From NCBI GenBank assembly GCA_031002005.1, contig JARYHS010008074.1, positions 177,158,494 through 177,222,493 of the forward strand: a DNA stretch of 64,000 nucleotides. Direction: 5' to 3'. This document shows positions 1-9,552 of the stretch, piece by piece. Position numbers and translations under genes: made by a program. The notes beneath the pieces are model-generated. The model had not been told where the DNA came from. It was given only the letters and a program-made list of their open reading frames with translations, and searched no databases. The DNA comes from Vandiemenella viatica (lineage: Eukaryota; Arthropoda; Insecta; Orthoptera; Morabidae). Every line of letters begins with the position of its first letter. Position 1 is the stretch's first letter.

Positions 1-100
1 TTTTCTACGTTCGGGTTATTAGTGGCGAGGAAGGATTAAGGGTTGTTTACAAGGAACGAGAAGGAGTTCGGCCATTATCTTTTAAACGAACCATACAGGT
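1..100 (-). mobile_element. Partial tRNA-headed SINE (family S)
   Basis: Degenerate body of the family S SINE, cut by the window edge. Read on the minus strand it carries the landmarks of the fuller copies near 54.3 and 60.3 kb: a segment like GGCCGAATTCCTTCC, then the ACAAGGAACG segment and a TCATTAGAGG-like segment near the 3' end. The tRNA head is not visible. Confidence 0.55.
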
Positions 101-1080
101 ATTGAACTAGGTTAATTTACTGATGCTGTAATGAGTCTTAGTTAACTGCTTGTTTGAAGTGCAGAGGAAGTGAAGCAAACAAACATCAGTTCATGATATC
201 TACTGAAAATTTCCGTCTGAATTTAGTGGTATAATTCTAATGGTTTTTAAAGCAGTTAACCGATTACTTGATGTTTCTTTGATAATACCTTTTCGCTACC
301 TAATCAACATATAATGTTTGCCTAACATAGAACTGTATGACTTTTAGTTACCGGGATAGGCTTCTTAATGTACATGAGTCACAGAGATCTTCCTATAGGT
401 TATTTCACTCTATATTTTTTCTTACTCCATGGTATCCATAGATTCCTATATCTGTGCAAATTACAGTTGGGATACATTTCCATAGATGACAATAGCTGTG
501 GTTTCCAAAATTCTGTTTGTTAAATCTGCGATGAGTAGACCTCCGACACATTTGCAAACGGGTTCAATCAACGGGAGAACTATACAGTTTTAAAATCACA
601 AAACTTCATCTACATATATATACTCTGCAATTCACAAAATTGTGGGTGACAGAGGGTAGTCAGCACCAAAACTAATCTCTTCGCTGTGCATTCCAATCAC
701 GAACGGTAAGAGGGATTCATATAAGAATCAGTGCGGCACCTTATTTCTCTAATCTTATCATTCCTGTCATTCCGACACTTGTTAAGCAGAAACACCACAG
801 GTATGTAGGGGAGCATCCATAAATTACGTGATTCGGTCTAGGGAGAGAATGGGTTGGCTGGAAAGCTACGTTGGGCTACATGGAAAAAGGGAACGGATGT
901 TTCCGAGCAAAGCCTCGTAGCTCTTCATTCATACTATTTGTCACAGTTAAATAAAGATACAGAACGCCCAACAGCATGTGAATATTTATTTCCGTAATTA
1001 AATTATCTCCGTATGTCATTTACCATAGTCTGACAAAGGAAAAAGCACAAAATGCCTTTTTGAATCAATAAGAAAAAAAG
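101..1080. other. AT-rich DNA, nothing recognised
   Basis: No long open frame, repeat family, tRNA-like box or coding similarity that I recognise. Confidence 0.5.
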
Positions 1081-1093
1081 CTAAGTGCCACGT

Positions 1094-1218
1094 GGGGGGG
1101 GGGGGGGAGAGGTGGGGGGCGTAGAGGCAATAGCTTCGGTGAACTATGTGTGTGTGTGTGTGTGTGTGTGTGTAGTGTGTGTGTGTGTGTGTGTGTACGT
1201 GTGGGGGGGGGAGGGGGA
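1094..1218. repeat. G-run and (TG)n microsatellite cluster
   Basis: A run of 14 G at 1094-1107 is followed by shorter G runs. A nearly pure TG array spans about 1147-1196, with one TAG interruption, and further G runs lie at 1203-1217. Several G tracts on one strand could form a G-quadruplex, and TG arrays can adopt Z-DNA. Short frames here (for example on the minus strand at 1016-1234) are simple-repeat artefacts. Confidence 0.9.
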
Positions 1219-1219
1219 C

Positions 1220-4200
1220 TTCATAGGAGGCCAAAATGGAGCTACATAGTTTATGAGAGCACCTTGGCTATTCGTGTGTGTATCGACCGCTTGTCGCTCG
1301 GCCGGAACTCGTTCTCGCCGCTGATAGCTGTTCGGGCACCGTCCGGCATTTCGTATTCTCGCCAGTTTAGGAAGTGGTAAAATAAAATTGACGTGAGATC
1401 GCTTTCTAGTAACGGTTCAAGCAGAAAGAGACATTTCCGCCCTCTTTGCATCGAACATCAAAATGGACATCGCGAAAACCTTCTGAGCCTAAGTGAAGTT
1501 TTGGATGTATTCGCGCGCTTGTGTATATGAATTAGTAGTCAATCATGGGACAGCTTGTTGTCCGAGCTTTAAATCACATTTCGTTATCCCGCTTGCTGCT
1601 GTGGTGGAGGTTCGCCTGAGCATTTTGCAACACGTGAGGTATTCCACGTCCCTCGCATCAATGTCCTATGAGGGACATTTAGGAGGGAGAAGGAACATTC
1701 GGTAAAGCCATACTTTTCAAAGTAAAACTAAGAAGACACTTCATCGGTGCCGAGGACAGGCACCAACTCTTCAACAGCAGCACCTAGGTGGGCAGTGGCA
1801 CGCTGCCACCGCCTTTCTGCAATAAGAGATTCATCGTCGAGGTCTGCATCACACCTCCCTACCTCATCGTATAAAGTCACAGGGCAGTTTGTTTTATATA
1901 ATCTACCATTAACTGTAGTGTCTTACAATTAGTCAAGGCATTGCTGACTTCCGCTAATCACCACCATGCGCGCAGCGCAGAGAGCATCCTCAGGTGTTCA
2001 GCACATCATTGCAGCATCTCTATAAATCTTATCGCGGTGGTTAAGTTATCCACGTTCCACAAACACAGCACCTACGTTTCCTTTCCGAAAGCGACCCGGG
2101 TGTACTCACGTGGGCAAACTATGTCCGTCCCTGTGAAAGTCTAGAACGGAATATACATCAGCACTGCGCAACGAGAGTACTTGGGTTTACCAGCTTAAGC
2201 TATATGCGTTAAATGCTTCCTATTTACGCATCGCTGAAGTAGCTGATCCGTAGCTCTTTTCATTGTAAGGACTTTAAGAGTTTCGCTTATTATGCGGATC
2301 AATTTTAACTCATGCGCTCATTTTATGTAAATGTGTTTACGATACAGGCTCGCCTTATGCACCATGTGTGTTCAATAAATCAATGTTTAACTGTTTTTGC
2401 TTCTCATGATTGGTCTAGCAATAATAACCCGTTCCTATCTTGAAGTAAAACTATTCAATAAACGCAGTTTTGGACAACTAATTCAATATTACGGTGGGGA
2501 AGAAATCCATATATTACGACCATTTACCAACTCTCGGAACCACCAATTGTATTTTATCACTAATATAATTTATAGAGCACATAGAAATAATATTTCACTT
2601 AAAATTTCAATCTTAGGATATTTTTCCTTATAAACATTAGACTACTAATGGATTTAATATTACTTATCTGTAATAGCTTAAATCAAGTATCTGAATATAT
2701 ATACTACTACAAAATATGTAGGAAAATAAAAATTTTGTTAAAATTTTTGAAGCCTCTCGGTTATACTAACAAACAAACTTAGTGTGTAACAGATACAAAA
2801 AACTACTCCAGGAAATATTTTTGAATTCACTCTCAGTATTATTTCAACGGAGCAATCACTAAATAAATAATTCCACTGTAGAATAGTATTAATGACCTGG
2901 AGACAGTTCCGGCTAGATGTGTTCTTCCGTGGCTGAAGGGGTAGCACTGAGAGGGGAAATATGCCTGCCAGTTAGCGGAAACCTAAAGTTTAATGTGTAA
3001 CCTGAACTTCAGAGCGTCCTAAAAAAAATCAAGACATTTTCAGAGGTGAAAGTTTAAGGTCCCGTAAAAATTCTGACGAAGACTGTCATTCGAGCTGATG
3101 ACAACTGTATTATCACATGCAGTGAGAGTACTGTGCGTCTATACGAAGGTAGTGCGCCTGGACTGCCGAGGACTGCTTGACGGGGCGACACGTGTCATCA
3201 TTACCTCAACGTCGAGGCAGAAACTATGAAAGCAAGAAAAAAATATCTGCAACCACGACACAGAGTACCAGCACGTGATTCATCTAAGAGAACGTCATAT
3301 GATCCTCGGATTTTTGTTTTTGTTTGTTTGTTCCGGGAGAGGGTCCTGATTGGTGATGGGCTTAGCGCTTTTGAGTCCCATTGGCGTATCTGTGGGGCAG
3401 TTCTAGGGTCAAGCAGAGGATGACCTGGCTGGAGGGCGCATCGGGGAGTTGGATCGACTGCGCGTCGCGAGAGAGTCGCGACTGGCAGTCTGTGATGAGT
3501 CGTTACGCTGCTGACGACATTTGCTGCAATTATGTATCGTAAAGTGCATAACTTTTTTTGGACTCAGTGTTGTGCACATGTCACTACTCGCCCGTATAGC
3601 TTACCCTGTGACGCTCTGAGTGTAAGGTCCCATCCTCAATCGACTGTATAAAACTTGAGCTATTGATAATGCCGAGGGCAAAGAAATCATTAATTTTCAA
3701 AAATTAACTTTAATGATCACACTTTCAAATGAATGTACGGCGAACCCAATAACCCTGCGTATCTATTTACATTACAAAATCATTCTTGTTTCATGTAATG
3801 TCCTTTTATTATTATTTGGAAGTGTACAATCTTGAGAAGTCGTAATAAGTTTTATTTAATTATAGGATTTACGGCCTCTGTTGTAGGACAAAGTGTTGAT
3901 TTTTTAACTATTGATTGTTTATGAATATTTAACGCCAAATACACCTTGGTCCGCAGGCCATATGTTCTTTTATGAAATAAATCGGTCAGGTTATGACCTA
4001 TGTCTAGATCGTATGCTTATGCCTTTTTAAATTCACACCCCTTTCACAAAAATTAAATAATAAAAATAAATAATAATTATAAAATGATCAAATTAACCAG
4101 ACCCAACCAAGTACGGATTCAGTTACCATATCAGGTCCTGATTAAATTGTGAAGTGAATTAATAAGTTTATTTCTGTGTAGGTGTGGACTCAACGTACCT

Positions 4201-4500
4201 CCAGGACGAGACTCGGCTGTGGCTACTATCTAAATCATCTACGGCGTCTGTCCGAATCTTCACATTCGATGGGGAGATTTCAGACCTCAGTCATATGGTG
4301 TTATCCAGTTAACAGTACGAGCTACAGCGCACTCGCTTTTAGCGACGTCTAGAACAGCTCTCAGTCAGATTTCTGATGAGTGTAACTTCCCTTCTGCAAT
4401 TTCAAGTGGTAAAAGTTTACATGGCAATCATCTGTTTTCTCCAAGACACTGACATGAAGATTTGAAGCGTCAGATCCATATGAAGCCCACGGCTTGTCAC
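1220..4500. other. Mostly AT-rich unique-looking DNA
   Basis: No supported gene. Two mildly GC-rich patches occur (about 1270-1350 and 3160-3520). The second contains two overlapping-style copies of the palindromic core GTCGCGA near 3466-3482. The rest shows no family I can name. Confidence 0.45.
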
Positions 4501-4517
4501 AGGGAAGGAAGAATAAA

Positions 4518-4916
4518 GGTCAGTTTACACTAGCCATGAAGCAGCTCAAGGTCAGGTTAAAGAACAAAATAGCTATACACATAATCCAATTCTAACATTG
4601 TAAGAAAATAAATATTTTGAAATGGAAAAATATTGCGCAACAAGTAGAATTATCAAAAAAGTTTATTATGGTATATTATTATCATATACTGTATATACTA
4701 TTCATGTCAAAAAAAATTAGAACTAGACTCATTGTTCTGTTATGTTTATTAATCAAATATTCTGCTAAGCTGAACGTATGTTTTAAACAACAATGGGTCA
4801 AAAGCATGATCTGATCTGCCGTGACCTGACCTGACCTGAACGCTACTGTGAATGCTACTGGCGAAATCCTGGATCGTCAGCTGATTTGACTTGATCGCTA
4901 CTGTGAATCAGCATTA
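4518..4916. mobile_element. Possible MITE with degenerate inverted ends
   Basis: The left end reads GGTCAGTTTACACTAGCC. The right end, reverse-complemented, reads AATGCTGATTCACAGTAGCG, a similar but degenerate inverted repeat. The motif CGCTACTGTGAAT occurs near the right end more than once. No coding sequence and no clear target duplication were seen. Confidence 0.3.
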
Positions 4917-5084
4917 AGAACCAACATGATACAGTTTAATTGGCTGGCTATACTATCTCAGACCGAAGGTCAATTTATTCATTTAAAAAATAAAAAAGTA
5001 AGAAATTTTAAGTAATTCCAGAATGCTGTTGGGGACCAGTTAGTATCTCGTTGTTATTGAAACTGTGTCTATCTTTTTGTGTGT

Positions 5085-5720
5085 GCTTTGGACTGGACGC
5101 GACGGTGGTCATGCCTGGCGTCCCGACGCCGACGCCCAGCGCCACTTGTCGCTGCGACGCTGCCCCTCTCCCTTCCCCCTACGCGGCTGCTATTCACTGT
5201 CGGCGCCGTTCTTAGAAGTAATTAATACGGCCGCGGCGCAGGCGCGGCGAGACAATCGCACGGAAATTCATAACGAGTAATTTTGGTTCTGCACTTGACT
5301 GGCTTCGAATACAAATTTCTTTAACGCGGGGGCCTTCAAATGGCTTTGTGTGTGCGCCCGCCCGGCGCTGTGTCTTCGGCGGTGCGCCCGTGACATGAGG
5401 AGAGCGAGAGAGAGGGGGATTTATTGCATCTTTGTCGAGGCTCAGCGCTCAAAGCAGCGGCTCTTTAATCACGGGACAAAATGGTTGTCGACAATGGGCG
5501 GCGAACAAGGGAGGCGCTGAATGCGGCGCCGCGTCGCGAGCAGCAGCGATATTTATTTCGCATTATGAATTTAAGGTGGCGCTGCCGGTGGGCACAATGC
5601 GTAATGCGTTTTCCTTAATAGAATTTGCCGCCGTGTGAAATTGGATTGCCGCGAGTCGGGACTCGGGACCCAGCACCCAGCCTCCGCCGCCGCCGCTGCA
5701 GGTGAGACCGATTGCTGCAG
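5085..5720. promoter_or_regulatory. GC-rich, unique-looking block; candidate enhancer or 5' exon
   Basis: A sharply GC-rich block in AT-rich DNA with CpG-dense stretches and homeodomain-type cores (AGTAATTAATAC near 5215, TAATAG near 5615). It has paired Sox-like cores (ACAAAATGGTTG and ACAATGGG near 5475-5498). It ends in CTGCAG|GTGAGA, a consensus 5' splice site with the cut after 5701. Such blocks in insects are often developmental enhancers or untranslated first exons. Frames inside (for example 5432-5638) show no protein family. The regulatory role is inferred from composition and motifs only. Confidence 0.4.
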
Positions 5721-6380
5721 CGGGCCACAATGAGCACAACTCACGTCGCAAGCCTGGTACAGTTTCACTTTACAGTAGAAGTAGCTCAATTAGAACTGGA
5801 CAAAACAATATCTCAGCAGCAAGCCAGCAATGAAAAGACTACTCGTGCGGTCTGCAACAATGTACACTATCTTCAGCATAAATCTTCATGGCATCACTAG
5901 AGTGAGTTACAGCTATTTCCTGTTTTAACAACAAAAAAAAAAAAAAAAAAATTGATCCCTGTTGTGTTCGATTATATGAGCTACGCCAGACGGTTCCGTA
6001 GTTCGGATTCCACGTTTAACTCTAGGTCCCGGATGAAAGAAACTATTACCGCTGACACAATGGCTTAGTATAAATTATCTGCTACCGGAGCATCCAACCA
6101 ATGTTTGCGTTGTGGATTAAGTTAGTGTATCTCTTTATCATTCTTACATGTGCTTGATTAGTGATCCTATCAATTGCTATGATTGAAGTGTTATTCGGTA
6201 GTGTGTAGATCTTAGCCATTTAATATCTAAACTTTGTGATTTATTTGACAGCCACTTCGTTGAGTCAGGTTGTTGCGGCACCATGATGCTATCCTGAGCG
6301 TAACATCGAGTTGGTTTGAGCCCGGAGGTGGAAGAAATTTCGCTGTAGAGTCGTCACATGCAGAGCTTTAAAGGTGGCTG
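5721..6380. other. Gene-free stretch with an A-run
   Basis: Contains an A-rich run at about 5931-5951, which could be the tail of an unrecognised retroposon. Nothing else is recognised. Confidence 0.4.
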
Positions 6381-6390
6381 TAATGATATT

Positions 6391-6450
6391 TGAAGTAATA
6401 GACCTGATGATGACAACCGAGTCGGTTGTTGAAACGTTGTAATTTTACGA
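6391..6450 (+). ncRNA. Hammerhead-ribozyme-like motif, probably Penelope-type remnant
   Basis: The two conserved hammerhead cores are present in the right order: CTGATGA at 6404-6410 and GAAAC at 6431-6435. A 7-bp stem II (ACAACCG with CGGTTGT, loop AGT) lies between them and can be extended by a G-T pair. A short stem III (CGT with ACG) can form after GAAA, but the expected UH cleavage triplet is not clean and stem I is weak. There is also one extra unpaired T after CTGATGA. Penelope-like elements and retrozymes of animals are known to carry such motifs. This copy is likely decayed. Confidence 0.45.
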
Positions 6451-6734
6451 TGCTATCTGGCTGAACTCCTGTGAAGAATTCATTTCATCAATACGCCTGG
6501 AAAGTCTCCACTCACAAATTACCAGGTTGTTTGCAATAGACCAGTTCCAGACAAATGTCGAGTGACAAAATACGGCACTATTGGCGATTAGTCCATCAGG
6601 TAGGGAAGAGCAGGCCTGCATCAGTCTGCATTGGAATTCAACCTCTCTCTTCTCTCATTATCCTACACATTACATACAGAACAACATATTATGCTTAACA
6701 ATACTAATCACACTGATCCATCTAAATAAAATGT

Positions 6735-7465
6735 TACTTTTAATTTAATTAATTATTAATTTAATTTCGATAGACCACGCGCTCCGGTGGCAATTCCCTT
6801 AGTCATCTAATTACCAATTTTTACTTTTTTAAATTATCTTATATAATTTGAATGTTAAATTCCTCCTACATTTTCTTTTGCGATTTACGACTTTTAATTT
6901 TAAATTCCTTCAGCGTTTTTTGTAAATTATTCATCATTTCATTTGGTAGTTTGTTCCAATACCTGACATCCTTACCCGAAAAAGATAATTTTTCCACTCT
7001 CTTATACATGAAATCAATTGCCAACTTGTGGATATGATTATCATTTCGCTTCCCTAATTCTCCGACGGACATCCTTCAAAAAAAAAAAAAATACTTATGG
7101 CTTACCCACCATGCTCGGTCCAAGTCTCGTCATCATCATATGCGTTGTATTGTACATTACCAGCAATCTTTACACCCTCCTCCTGTCTCCCAATGACTTC
7201 CTATCCAGCTCCTTTATCATATCAGTTATTGACTGAGACCTGCGATAATTTCCACAAACAAATCTAGATGATCTTTTTTCCACCCTCTCCAACTCCTGTA
7301 TTTGATACCATAAATGTGGGTCCCATACTACACCATGAAATTCAACCAATGGTCTGACCAAAGTATTGTAACCCAATTCCCTATCTTCTCTGGTACATTT
7401 TCTCATCCCCCTATCCAATAAATGAAGGATTTTGTATCCTTTTCCTACCGCCTTCCACATGTGCT
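6735..7465 (-). pseudogene. 3' fragment of jockey-like LINE (family A), RT C-terminal region
   Basis: The minus strand encodes the region just downstream of the catalytic core of a non-LTR retrotransposon reverse transcriptase. Recognisable stretches are LGYNTLVRPLVEF.GVVWDPH, then RSSRFVCGNYRRSQSITDM and the C-terminal WNKLPNEM..NLQKTLKEFK. The frame is interrupted between 7170 and 7080, where a run of 12 or more A occurs. The 3' UTR follows (RC of about 6810-6770: GGAATTGCCACCGGAGCGCG) with an ATTAA-rich tail at about 6740-6770. The copy is truncated at its 5' end near 7465. It belongs to the same family as fragments at 9.4/12.5, 19.1, 20.8 and 60-63 kb. It is dead. Confidence 0.8.
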
Positions 7466-7469
7466 TTGC

Positions 7470-9430
7470 CCAGCTGGGTTTATTATCACGCGTTGTTGTT
7501 TACTTTGGTCATTGTGTCGCCGTGTTCGTTACGCTAACGTAACGGTCCCGCCGTCGTTACCGGAACGACTGCAATTAAAGATATTACTGCAAAACTGAGT
7601 TTATGACTGTTATTTAATAACAATGGTAGTTAGTTAACCATCTGCGAGGAAATTGAACTGCTGGGACACTGTGTTCAACCTGATATGTTTACAGGCTTAC
7701 AAGATATTCATATTCGATGTAGATGTTTCCACAAAAATCTATGTCACTGTTATAATAAACTCGAAGAAATTAACTTCCAGAACTCTACGTTCAACACGAC
7801 AATTTGACGGACTTTAAGAAGCTGGTCCACACATAAACAATAAACAAACACACGGTAGAAAGGAATTACTCGTAGTTCTCTCACTTCTCAATTCATGCCG
7901 AGTACGCCTCCATCAGAACAATCTAACCAACCCTCGGTTCATAGACTATAAATGAGAAACTAGTTGTTTGAAAATAAAAATCCTTTTCCGCCTCTAATCA
8001 TGTCGATGTCGAGAAGACATAAAGTCATAAATAAATTTAAAAAATCAAGTTTTCTGTTCTGTTGTTTGTTTTTGTGTTTTAGTATCTTGTATTTATAAGT
8101 TAAATGGCTGCAAAAGAGAGTTTACAACGCAAGTAAACGATTTTTACGAGTAGGATATGGTATGAAGATCATGTGACTCGTTGCAGTTAAACAGCAAACA
8201 TCGATTTGAGTTCCTATTAAGCTCTTTCTAATGATTGACATGTGGCTATCGAGTAGCCAAATACTAACTTCCTGCACTACCATAAATTTGTTACCGCACA
8301 AATCTCGTCACTTCTTCCAAATTTCATCATTCTTTCCTATTTTACGATGTTTATTTTTCAAATAATTTATATGGTCAATAGTTAACATGTATCAACTATG
8401 TAAAAACTAAAGTCTCTTACAGCCGCATTTGATATGTTTGGTAAAAATATTAAACCTGTTTTAACCATCTAGTTAATTCCTGACTTTAGTTCTCCTTGCT
8501 ACTTGTATGTTGCGTTGAAAGTGTTGCAAAAATTTCCCACAAACACAGTCTATGTGTAACTGCATATACATATTATTAAACAGATGGCAGAAATTCTTTA
8601 TTTTAGTAATAACTACTCATCTTTCTGGTGAAATAAATATATAGAAGCGGCTAGATCATACACAGTGAAAAATTCCATAGAGCAGAGATATGCATTTTGA
8701 TTTACACGTCCACTTTACTTTCATACAGCTGGTAAAGAGATTAACACCCTCACCACAGACGTCCAAGATGAAGTGCCTACTGTTGTAGTTAATAAATCCA
8801 AGCATTCCACTTTAATCGAGCTTGAAGGTTGAATTGGATTTTTAATCCACATATCGTAGAACAAGCTGTTACCTAATTCTAATTTAATAGTTCCCAGCAT
8901 CTACCTCCGTTAAATAGTTCAGTGCAGCTTAAGACTAGTTTTATTAGTTGGATTTATTGAGAAGTTGAGTTCTATTCGGCGCTGTAATTTGCTAAATGAA
9001 TTATATATTAGAATTCCCTCTTAATTTCATGTCAATTTCATTATGTGACTTTTCATTTTGGTTATTTTGTAAGATGAATATAGAGTACCGAAAATCATAA
9101 CAAATAGTAATCGTTGGTCTTCTCTTTTAAATGCTGTTTAAGAATGTACACAAATATCTATAAACAAAAAATATTGAAATGACTGTACTTATATATCTGA
9201 ATAATACAAAATTTAGGTTATAAAATGGTTGTGAGAGGTAAGATTGTGTGTCATCGAGCCTAGACGTTCTTTATCTAGTATCTAACGTGTTCGGTGATGT
9301 ATTAATCTTATGACGCGTCAGTGACTAAAAAAATTATTGCACCAATTTGAAGCATAAACAAACAATTATTTCTCAGCTAAGCTGCTAAAACACGTTAAAA
9401 ATAATTGCTCTTGTATTAAATGTGAGCATT
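7470..9430. other. AT-rich DNA, nothing recognised
   Basis: About 2 kb with no coding similarity, tRNA-like box or repeat family that I can name. A short GC-richer patch lies at about 7490-7570. Confidence 0.45.
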
Positions 9431-9552
9431 GGAAGATATGGAAGTGAAAATGGGAGTGCCACAGCGTGTATTAGAACCATTGCTATTCATTATTCTATTG
9501 AATAATTATGTTAATAGTTTACTGTAAGAAGTTAGGTTGTTCGTCGATGAAA
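9430..9552 (+). pseudogene. LINE family A reverse transcriptase, part 1 (split by Helitron)
   Basis: In frame this reads VKMGVPQ..VLEPLLFI, the degenerate form of the reverse transcriptase motif normally containing PQGSVLGPLLF. It is followed by a stop and EVRLFVDE, the beginning of the FADD catalytic motif. The frame stops after the first base of a codon at 9552 and resumes exactly at 12534 on the far side of the Helitron. The catalytic Asp pair is degenerate, so the RT was probably dead. Confidence 0.75.

Noticed and set aside
1016..1234. His/Thr-rich peptide frame
   Set aside because: Translation of the TG microsatellite.
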